Below, piece by piece: positions 1 to 8,000 of a DNA stretch of 12,349 bases. The stretch's first letter is position 1. Each line of letters starts with the position of its first letter. The stretch is from Lachnospiraceae bacterium UBA3645 (GTDB lineage: Bacteria; Bacillota; Clostridia; Lachnospirales; Lachnospiraceae). Location: assembly GCA_002373555.1 (NCBI GenBank), contig DFKM01000101.1:1-12349 (forward strand), read 5' to 3'. The position numbers were made by a program, and so were the translations under genes. A model generated the notes under the pieces. It had not been told where the DNA came from. It did not search any database and was given only the letters and a program-made list of their open reading frames with translations.

Positions 1-752
1 TCCTTGGACATCTCCAGGCTGAAGATCGCCGTGCAGTACCCCTTTTTGAAGCAGGCATACTGCGCGATATTCAGCGCAAATGCCGTCTTTCCCATGGACG
101 GTCTGGCAGCCAGCAGGATCAGATCCGAAGGCTGGAGACCTGCCAGCTTCCGGTCCAGATCCGTAAAGCCTGTCGGCACGCCGGTGATCAGGCTCTTCGT
201 CCTGGCCGCCTTGTGAATACGCTCCAGCGTCGAGATCGCGACCTCCTGGATCGGTACATAATCCTGCTCTCTCCGGCGGTTCAGCACGTCGAAGATCTTC
301 TTCTCGGTATCCGCCAGGATATTCTCCGTCTTGTCCTTCCCGGCGTAGCACGCGCCGGCAATATCCTCCGTGACATGGATCAGCCTCCGCAGGACTGCCT
401 TGTCATGGATGATCTCCGCATAATATTTTCCGTTCGCGGAATACGGTACTGCGGCCACGAGACCGCCGAGGTATTCCATCCCCGCCGTCTCCGGCGGGAC
501 ATCCTTTTCCTTCAGCCGGTCCTGCAGCGTCATGATATCGACCGGACGGCCTTCCTCATAGAGCTCGACCATGGAATCGAAAATAACCCCGTACTGTCTG
601 ATGTAGAATTCGCTTCCGTTAACGATATTCTCCACGACGGGAATCACTTCATTATCCAGGAGCATCGCTCCGATCAGGATGCCCTCAGCTTCTTCGCTGT
701 GGGGCTGTATTCGTTTGATCTGATTTTCTTCCATGCCGCTACTCTCTGTCAT
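1..752 (-). CDS. dnaB: Replicative DNA helicase DnaB, N-terminal 250 residues (cut by window edge)
   Basis: Replicative helicase that unwinds DNA at the fork and recruits primase. The frame starts at ATG 750-752 and runs off the left edge, so only the first 250 residues are visible. Residues 15-115 form the helical N-terminal domain, opening with the family-typical QPHSEEAEGILIGAML. A linker follows to about residue 185, then the RecA-like domain starts (TGVPTGFTDLDRKLAGLQPSD). The Walker A motif ARPSMGKT lies at 216-223, and SLEMSK, also conserved in DnaB, ends the visible part. No intein is seen in this part. GGAGGGG lies 10 bases before the ATG; Met7 is an alternative start but has no good ribosome binding site. 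It is the last visible gene of the operon, 43 bases after rplI, the usual Firmicutes neighbour. Called dnaC in Bacillus subtilis. Confidence 0.97.
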   Translation of the reverse strand, partial: MTESSGMEENQIKRIQPHSEEAEGILIGAMLLDNEVIPVVENIVNGSEFYIRQYGVIFDSMVELYEEGRPVDIMTLQDRLKEKDVPPETAGMEYLGGLVAAVPYSANGKYYAEIIHDKAVLRRLIHVTEDIAGACYAGKDKTENILADTEKKIFDVLNRRREQDYVPIQEVAISTLERIHKAARTKSLITGVPTGFTDLDRKLAGLQPSDLILLAARPSMGKTAFALNIAQYACFKKGYCTAIFSLEMSK

Positions 753-762
753 TTCGTAAGAT

Positions 763-789
763 CCCCTCCGCACACGTTCCGCAGAGGAG
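763..789 (-). promoter_or_regulatory. Hairpin enclosing the dnaB ribosome binding site
   Basis: In the minus-strand transcript the bases complementary to 781-789 (CTCCTCTGC) can pair with those complementary to 763-771 (GCGGAGGGG) over 9 positions, two of them G-U, around a 9-base loop. The GGAGGGG half is the only good Shine-Dalgarno sequence for dnaB, so the stem would hide it. No run of U follows, so it is unlikely to be a terminator. A translational control role is inferred; it may also be chance pairing in GC-rich sequence. Confidence 0.4.
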
Positions 790-795
790 ACCGTT

Positions 796-1242
796 TTATT
801 CCGCTGTTACGTTCACCTTGATCGCCGCCGTCACATCCTTGTGCAGCTTGACCGACACGGGATGCTCGCCCAGGGTCTTGATGGGATCGGGCAGCACGAT
901 CTTTTTCTTGTCGACTGCGACGCCCAGCTGCTTTTCCACTTCCTGCGCAAGCTCCTTGGAAGCGATGGCGCCGAAGAGCCTGCCGCCCTCACCGGCCTTG
1001 ACCTTCATCTGAATGGTCTTGCCGGAGATGGAATCCGAAAGCGCTCTCGCCGCCGCCAGCTCCTCCGCCGCGACCTTCGCTTCATAGGCTTTCTGCTGTT
1101 TCAGCTTGGCGAGATTCGCCGCATTCGCCTCGACCGCCATCTTCTTGGGGATCAGGAAATTCCTGGCGTAGCCGTCATTCGCCTTGACCACATCGCCGGC
1201 CTTTCCAAGCGTCTTTACATCCTGAAGCAATACTACCTGCAT
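796..1242 (-). CDS. rplI: 50S ribosomal protein L9
   Basis: Large-subunit ribosomal protein that binds 23S rRNA at the base of the L1 stalk and reaches out along the ribosome, helping to keep reading frame. At 148 residues it is full length for the family. The N-terminal rRNA-binding domain has the L9 signature GYARNFLIPKKMA at about 24-36. The Lys/Ala/Glu-rich connecting helix spans about 40-75, and the C-terminal domain runs from about 76 with GEGGRLFGAIASKE. The start is fixed by AAGGAGG six bases before the ATG, overlapping the gdpP stop codon region. It lies 12 bases after gdpP and 43 bases before dnaB, so it is co-transcribed with both. Nothing in the protein is unusual. Confidence 0.98.
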   Translation of the reverse strand: MQVVLLQDVKTLGKAGDVVKANDGYARNFLIPKKMAVEANAANLAKLKQQKAYEAKVAAEELAAARALSDSISGKTIQMKVKAGEGGRLFGAIASKELAQEVEKQLGVAVDKKKIVLPDPIKTLGEHPVSVKLHKDVTAAIKVNVTAE

Positions 1243-1247
1243 GATTT

Positions 1248-1256
1248 CCTCCTTTT
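1248..1256 (-). promoter_or_regulatory. Ribosome binding site of rplI
   Basis: On the minus strand the sequence reads AAAAGGAGG, a near-perfect anti-16S match, placed six bases before the rplI ATG. Its first two bases are the last two of the gdpP stop codon, so termination on gdpP and initiation on rplI occur at practically the same place. This suggests translational coupling. Confidence 0.85.
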
Positions 1257-3249
1257 ACAGGGCCCCTTCCTGCGTCATCTGCAGAATGGTGTCCTTCACT
1301 CTTTCCTTCGCTTCATCGATCGAGCAGTTCGTCAGCTGCGCGCCGGCAATGCTCAGATGTCCGCCGCCGCCCAGGCGTTCCATGATCAGCTGAACATTCA
1401 CTTCGTCGATCGACCGTGCGCTGATATAGATCTTGTCATTGTACGGCGTGAATACAAAGGATGCTTTCACACCGATGATATCGAGCATATCGTTCGCTGC
1501 CTGCGCGCCGATCACCGTAGGGCTCTCCACGCCGTCAGGCTTGCATACGCTCATTGCGTAATTGTCCATGAACATCTCCGCGTTGCTGACCGTAGCCGTC
1601 TTCACGCGCGTATCCTGCATGCGCTCGCGGAAAAGCTTGCGGACTCTCGTCACATCCGCGCCGTGTCTGCGCAGGAATGCCGCCGCTTCGAATGTCCGGA
1701 CGCCGGTCTTCGCCAGGAAGTTGTCCGTATCCATGACGATGCCGGCATAGATCGTCTCGGCTTCCAGCGGGCGGATGCGCATGCTGTCGCTGAAGTACTG
1801 CAGCACCTCCGCGACCATTTCGCTGGCCGAAGACGCATAAGGCTCGATATACGAAAGCGTCGATTTCTTGATCGTCTCGCTGTTCTGTCTGTGATGGTCG
1901 AGCACCACGATCGTCTCGGCTTTTTCGATCAGGGACGGGCATTCCGTATAGCTCTGCCGGTTCACGTCCACCACGACGACCATCGTTCCGGGCGCGAGCA
2001 GGCTCTTCGCCTTCTCTGAATTGATAATGAGATCCTGCGGATAATCCGGGTTGTCCACGAAACGGTCGATGATCGGCCGCAGCGAAGACGTGATCTCGTT
2101 CATGACGATGTGCGCGCTCTTCTGCATGTGCACAGCCGCGCGGTAGATGCCGATCGCCGCGCCGAAGCAGTCCATGTCGGGCATCTGATGGCCCATGATG
2201 AGCACCTGCTCCTTGCCCGTCATCAGCTCCCGGAGTGCCTGGGCCTTGACTCTCGCCTTGACGCGGGTGGCCCGGCCTTCTTCTCTTTCCTTCTTGCCGC
2301 CGTAGAAGATGGTCTTCTCCGGCATCCGGACGACCGCCTGGTCGCCGCCGCGGCCGAGGGCAAGATTCATGGCGTTCTGCGCCGTTTCATCATTTTTATC
2401 CAGCGTACCTCTGCCGGTCGCCATGCTGATGCTGAGCGTGACGGCCGTCGTATTGCCGATATTCAGGGTCTTGACATCCTCCAGGATGGAGAAATGATCC
2501 TCCATCGCGGCATCCAGGCCCTTTTTCTGCATGAAGACGGAATACTTGTCCTTCTCCACCTTGCGGATCTGGGCGTCGAACTGGCCGAAATATCTGCTGA
2601 GCTTCCGCTCGATCAGCGCTGCAAGCAGGGACTGTCTGACCTGCTCCGTGCTGCCCATGACTTCTTCGTAATTGTCGATGTAGACCTGACCGATGACCGC
2701 CCGCTGGGCTTCCAGTTCGGCCAGCGTCTTCAAATGGGTCGTCTCATCGAACAGGAAGACCGAATACATGCCGGTCCGCTCGGAGATCAGCTGGATATCG
2801 AACTGATAGGCCCGGTCCTTCCATTTGATATGCTCCGTGCGCTTCACGCCGGGTTCCGGCAGCTTTTTGATCAGGCCCGGGCACATGCTTTCGATCGAGA
2901 AAGAGTCCTCCTCTTCCGGCAGCAGCGCCTCAAACTCCCGGTTCACCCAGAGCACCTCGCCCTTGTTGCCGATGATGCAGTACGGTCTCGGCAGGGACAT
3001 CAGCCGCTCGTACTGGTTGCTGACGAATTCCGTTCCGAATTCGATCAGCTCGCCTTCCATCTGTCTGCGCCAGGAAAGCATCCACCAGATCAGGAAGGCG
3101 CCGTAGCATCCCGTGATCACGCCCGTGATCAGACCCGCATAGGGATTGATCCAGGTCATCAGCAGGACCAGTATGAGCAGAAGCGGGAGCAGGTACAGCG
3201 GCCAGTGCAGCGACTGCCGCAGCTTTCCCTGGATCCTTTTGTCAGTCAT
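1255..3249 (-). CDS. gdpP: Cyclic-di-AMP phosphodiesterase GdpP (DHH/DHHA1 family)
   Basis: Membrane-bound enzyme that hydrolyses the second messenger c-di-AMP to pApA and so affects cell-wall stress and osmolyte balance. At 664 residues it has the usual family length and domain order. Two membrane helices lie at about 15-33 and 36-59, and a PAS-like domain at about 80-170. The GGDEF domain is degenerate (GRGGDQ, 299-304), as is normal in GdpP. The DHH domain starts near 345 and DHHA1 follows, with GGGGH at 627-631. The catalytic metal ligands are visible: H354, D358 and D360 in GHQMPDMD, D428 in VVVVDV, D451-H452-H453, and D507 in VMDTDNF, so the enzyme should be active. The start overlaps the end of the ClpX-like gene by 8 bases (ATGACTGA). 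Its ribosome binding site GGAGG lies inside that gene's last codons, pointing to coupled translation. It is known as yybT in Bacillus and precedes rplI-dnaB there too. Confidence 0.96.
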   Translation of the reverse strand: MTDKRIQGKLRQSLHWPLYLLPLLLILVLLMTWINPYAGLITGVITGCYGAFLIWWMLSWRRQMEGELIEFGTEFVSNQYERLMSLPRPYCIIGNKGEVLWVNREFEALLPEEEDSFSIESMCPGLIKKLPEPGVKRTEHIKWKDRAYQFDIQLISERTGMYSVFLFDETTHLKTLAELEAQRAVIGQVYIDNYEEVMGSTEQVRQSLLAALIERKLSRYFGQFDAQIRKVEKDKYSVFMQKKGLDAAMEDHFSILEDVKTLNIGNTTAVTLSISMATGRGTLDKNDETAQNAMNLALGRGGDQAVVRMPEKTIFYGGKKEREEGRATRVKARVKAQALRELMTGKEQVLIMGHQMPDMDCFGAAIGIYRAAVHMQKSAHIVMNEITSSLRPIIDRFVDNPDYPQDLIINSEKAKSLLAPGTMVVVVDVNRQSYTECPSLIEKAETIVVLDHHRQNSETIKKSTLSYIEPYASSASEMVAEVLQYFSDSMRIRPLEAETIYAGIVMDTDNFLAKTGVRTFEAAAFLRRHGADVTRVRKLFRERMQDTRVKTATVSNAEMFMDNYAMSVCKPDGVESPTVIGAQAANDMLDIIGVKASFVFTPYNDKIYISARSIDEVNVQLIMERLGGGGHLSIAGAQLTNCSIDEAKERVKDTILQMTQEGAL

Positions 3250-4846
3250 GATACTCTCCTCCCGGAAGCGCCGGCTGTCCCCGGAATTCGATCCCCGGGC
3301 CGCCTGTTCCCTTCAGGTAGTCCGCCGTAATGATCACTCTTCCGATATTGGGGTCCTTGGGTATCTCATACATGATATCGAGCATGAATTCCTCGATGAT
3401 CGCCCGGAGCGCTCGCGCGCCGGTATCCTGTTCCAGGGCTTTTTCCGCGATCACCGCGAGCGCGTCGTCCTCAAATACCAGGTCGACTTCGTCCATGGCG
3501 AGCAGCTTTCTGTATTGCTTCAGGATCGCGTTCTTCGGCTCCTTCAGGATGCGGATCAGCGCTTCCTTATCCAGCGGCTTCAGTGTGACGACCACCGGGA
3601 GCCTGCCGAGGAACTCCGGGATCATGCCGAATTTTCTGAGATCCTCCGTCTTTACCTGGCTTAAGATCTCCTCCTCGCTCTCAAGGCCCTTCAGCCGGGC
3701 GCCGAAGCCCATCGAGCCGTTCTTTGTGAGCCGCTCTCTGATCACCCCGGTCAGATCCGGGAATGCGCCGCCGCAGATGAACAGGATATTCCCGGTATCC
3801 ATCGTGGCCATCGGCACCATGCCGTTCTTGCTGCCGGCGCCGACCGGGACATCCACGCGGCTGCCCTCCAGGAGCTTTAAGAGCTCCTGCTGCACGGATT
3901 CTCCGCTGACATCTCTGGTATTTGCATTGTGTTTTTTCGCGATCTTGTCGATCTCATCGATGAAAACGATGCCTGTCTCGGCCTTGTCCACATCATTGTC
4001 GGCTGCGGCCAGCAGCTTCGAGAGCACGCTCTCGATATCATCGCCGATATAGCCGGCCTCGGTCAGGGACGTGGCATCCGCAATGGCAAGCGGCACATTG
4101 AGGAGCTTTGCGAGCGTCTGCACGAGGTACGTCTTTCCGCTTCCCGTCGGACCGATCAGCATCATGTTGGATTTCCGGATATCAACGCCGTCGGAATTGT
4201 CGGAAAGGATCCTTTTGTAATGATTATAGACGGCAACGGAAATGGATTTCTTTGCCATCTCCTGCCCGACCACATATTCATCCAGCATGGCCTTGATCTT
4301 ATGCGGCGCGGGGACATCCTTCATCGTGAAATCCGGCTTTTTGTTCTCCGTGCGCTTCTTTACTCTCTGGCGCTCGGGGATCTGCATGCCGAACGGGCCC
4401 ATCTGCGTCAGATCGATCATCCGGACGTTGATCCTGGGGCTGCTGTTCTTCTTTTTCTTCTGATCGGAAGACGGTTCTCCGCCGTCGGGATCCGGGACAT
4501 CCTCTTCCGTCTGTTCGTCCGCGGATACTTCCGCCGCGCTGTCTGTCGCTTCTTCCGCCGCCGCGTTTTCCGTTCCGGGGGCTTCGTCTCCCGCCTCGTC
4601 CGCATCTTCCGCTGCACTGCCGTCCGCCCCGCCGGGCATCAGGCTGCCAAGAATATCAAACGGCATTCCCTGTCCGGACAGAAACGGCGTGAGCATGGGC
4701 ATGCTGTCGATGGCTTTCTGGATGCAGTCATTGCACACACAGACGCCGTCGGCAATATGGATCATCTTCCCGGCTTTGCTCTGCGGTCTGCGGCAGATAT
4801 TGCAGACGTCTTCATATTCCTGTGTATTGTTGTTGTCGTTGTTCAT
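3242..4846 (-). CDS. clpX: ClpX-family AAA+ unfoldase with acidic insert, probable ClpX paralog
   Basis: ATP-driven unfoldase of the ClpX family, which feeds proteins into ClpP. At 534 residues it is about 110 longer than usual ClpX. The N-terminal zinc domain has C15, C18, C38 and C41, plus an extra C36. Residues 74-130 are an Ala/Glu/Asp-rich insert ending in four lysines. The AAA+ core starts near 179 with Walker A GPTGSGKT (232-239), pore-1 loop GYIG (265-268), Walker B VFIDE (294-298) and sensor-2 GAR (476-478). The ClpP-binding loop reads MGF (379-381; IGF or LGF in typical ClpX). The pore loop that carries RKH in ClpX reads SKN (339-341). RKH is needed in E. coli ClpX for ssrA-tag binding, so altered substrate choice is inferred. 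It is first gene of the operon with gdpP, rplI and dnaB. The housekeeping clpX is presumably elsewhere; that cannot be seen here. Confidence 0.88.
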   Translation of the reverse strand: MNNDNNNTQEYEDVCNICRRPQSKAGKMIHIADGVCVCNDCIQKAIDSMPMLTPFLSGQGMPFDILGSLMPGGADGSAAEDADEAGDEAPGTENAAAEEATDSAAEVSADEQTEEDVPDPDGGEPSSDQKKKKNSSPRINVRMIDLTQMGPFGMQIPERQRVKKRTENKKPDFTMKDVPAPHKIKAMLDEYVVGQEMAKKSISVAVYNHYKRILSDNSDGVDIRKSNMMLIGPTGSGKTYLVQTLAKLLNVPLAIADATSLTEAGYIGDDIESVLSKLLAAADNDVDKAETGIVFIDEIDKIAKKHNANTRDVSGESVQQELLKLLEGSRVDVPVGAGSKNGMVPMATMDTGNILFICGGAFPDLTGVIRERLTKNGSMGFGARLKGLESEEEILSQVKTEDLRKFGMIPEFLGRLPVVVTLKPLDKEALIRILKEPKNAILKQYRKLLAMDEVDLVFEDDALAVIAEKALEQDTGARALRAIIEEFMLDIMYEIPKDPNIGRVIITADYLKGTGGPGIEFRGQPALPGGEYHD

Positions 4847-4899
4847 TGCGTCTCCGTGGTCCGAAATTCAGTGGATCAAACACAAAAATCTATCTATGT

Positions 4900-4928
4900 A
4901 TCATAACAGAAATGCAGTTCTTCATCAA
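4900..4928 (-). promoter_or_regulatory. Sigma-A type promoter of the ClpX-like/gdpP/rplI/dnaB operon
   Basis: The minus strand reads TTGATG (4923-4928), a 17-base spacer, then TATGAT (4900-4905). These match the vegetative consensus at 5 of 6 positions in the -10 box and 4 of 6 in the -35 box. Transcription would begin near 4893, giving a leader of about 47 bases with GGAG five bases before the ATG at 4846. No other promoter this good is seen inside the operon. Confidence 0.75.
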
Positions 4929-4976
4929 TAGGTGAAATGACCGGCAGGCGGCGGAGGCGGCCGCCCGCAGAAGCCG

Positions 4977-5002
4977 AAAAAGAGCCGGCGTGCTGCCGGC
5001 TC
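4977..5002 (-). terminator. Rho-independent terminator of the giant surface-protein gene
   Basis: The minus-strand RNA forms an 8-base-pair perfect stem GAGCCGGC/GCCGGCTC with a five-base loop, followed directly by UUUUU. It starts 12 bases after the TAA stop at 5015-5017. The GC-rich stretch 4941-4970 and then the promoter of the next operon follow, so the two transcription units are well separated. Confidence 0.92.
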
Positions 5003-5014
5003 CTCTCGCAATGT

Positions 5015-8000
5015 TTATTTTTTCCTGTGTGAAAATACCGCCAGGCCGGCTGTCATCGCGCCGGCTGCCGCCAGAAGCAGCGCCCAGAAAAGAGGATCGG
5101 ATGCGTCTCCCGTCTTCGGCGAGGTCTTCGGCGTACTCTTTACCGTATTACCTCCGCCTCCGCCGCCGGATCCGCGCTTTTCCTTCTCTGCAGACGTCGT
5201 CTCCGAACCGGCCTGCGTGCTTGTCTCTTCTTTTGTTTCTTCGGCTGTCGTCTCCTCCGCAGTCTCCGTTTCCGGTTCCTCTTTTTCGGGATACGTTACG
5301 GTCTGATCGGCATCGTTCAGATCCGCATGTACCGCAACGGTGCTGCCCTCCGAGAGCAGTTCCTCGAAGGCGACCACGGAAACTGCCGTCAGTTCTGTTT
5401 CACGGAACACAAATTCCAATGCGGCCTCTCCAAAGGAAGCTTCCGGGGTGAAGGTCACCGACGCACGGATCTCTTCTCCGTTCTCCCGTTTCATGCTCTC
5501 TTTCGTTTCTTTATTCATGAGCACGCCGGAAAGCGTATATTCCTTTCCGGGGATCAGGTTCGCATACGTCACGGTGTCGATGATCCGGATCTCTTCCTGC
5601 CGGACGCCGGCATGATTGCCGGATACCGCATCCTTTGCCGTTGTCCGGATCTCGGGAACATAGACCGACTGGGCCGTGTCGCTGATGTCCTCATGGGAAC
5701 CGAGCTTTGCATCTCCCGCATACAACTCCTCGAAGACCACGACGGTCGTGCCGGCAAGCGCGGACGCATCCAGCGTGAATTCCAGATCGATGGTCCCTTC
5801 TGCCGCTTCCGGAACGAATTCCTTCTGCGCGATTACTTCTTTGTCACCCGCGAGGAGCGGCTTCCCGTCCGCAGCATTCATCAGCAGCCCGCGGATCGTA
5901 TATGTTTTTTTCGGCTGCAGATTCCTGTAGGTCACGGTATCCGTCAGCGCTGCGTTCGCCGCCGCAAGCATCTGGCTGCCGCCGGACGTCTGATCCTTCG
6001 CGGATGTCCGGATCTCCGGATAGGACACCGTCTGCTCCGGATCGGTCAGATCCTCGTGCGCGGCCACCTCGGTCTCACCGATCAGCACTTTTTCAAATGC
6101 CACGACACTTTCTCCCCGGACCAGTTCTCCCGGAAACGTGAAGGTCAGTTCGCATGCGCCGGCAGGTGTATCGGGGGTGAATGTTTTTTCCGCCGTGACA
6201 GGCGTTCCGTCCGCAAGCGTGAGCGGCGTACCGTCCGACTTTTTCATCAGTGTTCCCCGCACGGTATATTCCTTTCCGGGTGTCAGACCGATATAGCTGA
6301 CGCTGTCCTTCACCGTGACGGTCTTTTCCGAAGCGTTTCCTTCATGCAGACCGGTGACGGCATCTGCTGCTTCCGTATGCAGAGAAGAGACAGACACGGT
6401 CTGATCCGGATCCGTCAGATCCTTATGCTCTGCCGCCAGGGTACCTTCTCCGTTTTCCTCTGTGACATGGAACAGCTCCTCGAACACCACATAGCCGGAA
6501 TCCGTCCGGCCGGTCAGGGAAAAGGTGAACTGCAGCCTGCGGCTTCCGCTTTCCGTCTCCGCGGTAAATGCATCCTGTGCCGTGACCGGCGCGTCCTTTT
6601 CCATGACGGGCTCTCCTGTGTCTTTGCTCATCAGCGTTCCGCGGATCACGTAACGTTCTCCGGGCTGTACATGATCGTAAAGCACCGTATCCGTGATCAC
6701 TGCGGCTTCGTCGGCGGAGAGCGTATGCGTCCCGTTGGTCCCGTCCGCGGCGGAGGTCCGGATCTGCGGGAACCAGACCGTCTGCGGCACATCCTGCAGA
6801 TCGGCATGGACCGCGACCGGCGTATCGCCCACGCGGACTGTCTCAAAAGCGACGATCCGCCGTCCGGTCAGCGTCACATTTTTGAAAGTGAAGGTGAGGA
6901 TCACCGAGCCGTCCGGCTCCTGCGGGGTATGCTTCACCTGTGCGGTCACCGGTTCTCCGGCTTCATACGTCAGAGGTTCTCCGGTCTCCTGATCCATCAG
7001 AATGCCGTTGAAGGTGTACTCCGTGCCCGGGATCAGATTCCGGTAGGTCACCTCGTCCGCGACCTGCAGTACCTCCCGGAAAATGGCTGTCTGCTCCTTC
7101 GTTTCCGCATCATACGCGTGCGTTTCGACCTCCGGGACATGGAGCGTCTGGGCCGCGTCACGGAGATCTTCGTGGACAGCAAGCGTCGTGCCGTCCTTCG
7201 TCAGCGTCTCAAACACCACCAGATTCTGTCCGGCGCAGCCGGAGGCGTCGAAGGTGAACTGCACGGGGACGCTGCTGTCCGCTTCCTTCGGGACGAAGGT
7301 CTTCTCTGTCGTCACGGTCTGTCCGTTTACTTTGACGGCTTCTCCGGTCTTCTGATCCATCAGGATGCCGGACAGTCTGTATTTTTCTCCCGGCTGCAGG
7401 TTCGAATAGATGACGGTATCGATAATGACCGCATTTTCCTCTGCAAGAAGGATATTCAGGCCGGTATCCGGATTGACCGCCTGTGTCCGGATACTGCAGA
7501 AATGAATGGTCTGGTCGGGATCCTCCGGATCTTTATGCTCCGCGGCCGGCTTCGCATCTTCGGGAATCTCTCCGTTCTCATCCGCTGCATAAAGCTCTTC
7601 AAAGAAGACAACATCCTTTCCGGCAAGCGCGGAGGCATCCAATGTCAGTTTCGTTCTGACCGTGCCGAAGGAAGTGCCTGCCCTGAACTTCTTTTTCACT
7701 GACACCGCGTTCCCGTCGGGATCCCGGACGGCTTCGCCGGATCCTTTTTCCACAAGCGACGTGATCAGCACATACTGCTTTCCTTCGGTAAGCCGTGCAT
7801 AGGTGACCGTATCCGTCAATGTGACCGCACTGTCCGCCGCGGCATACTGCCCGCCGTTTCCGGCCTGCGCCTGCGTACCGATCACCGGCCCGCCTTCATT
7901 TTCGATCGAGGACAGATCCACGGCGGCTGCGCCCTGATAAGCGCGGTCATTTTCGATAGTGAACACATCCTCCCACATCCGCATGCCTTCATTGGCGCTG

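Noticed and set aside
2110..3330. Plus-strand open frame of 406 codons opposite gdpP (and a similar one at 841-2019)
   Set aside because: Both lie antisense to gdpP/rplI with Arg/His/Leu-rich, domain-free translations and no ribosome binding site I could credit.
4941..4970. GC-rich stretch with GGCGGCCGCC palindrome between the terminator and operon promoter
   Set aside because: It can pair, but no U-tract follows on either strand and no known operator is recognised. I see no supportable function.
5327..7702. Plus-strand open frame of 791 codons opposite the VaFE repeats
   Set aside because: It is antisense to a well-supported gene, has a Cys/Arg/His/Phe-rich composition with no recognisable domain, and its repetitiveness only mirrors the repeats on the other strand. 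Long antisense frames are common in GC-rich sequence.
5285..7882. CRISPR-like or insertion-type repeat array
   Set aside because: The periodicity is about 365-390 bases, lies inside one reading frame and is conserved at protein rather than DNA level, so it is a protein domain array.
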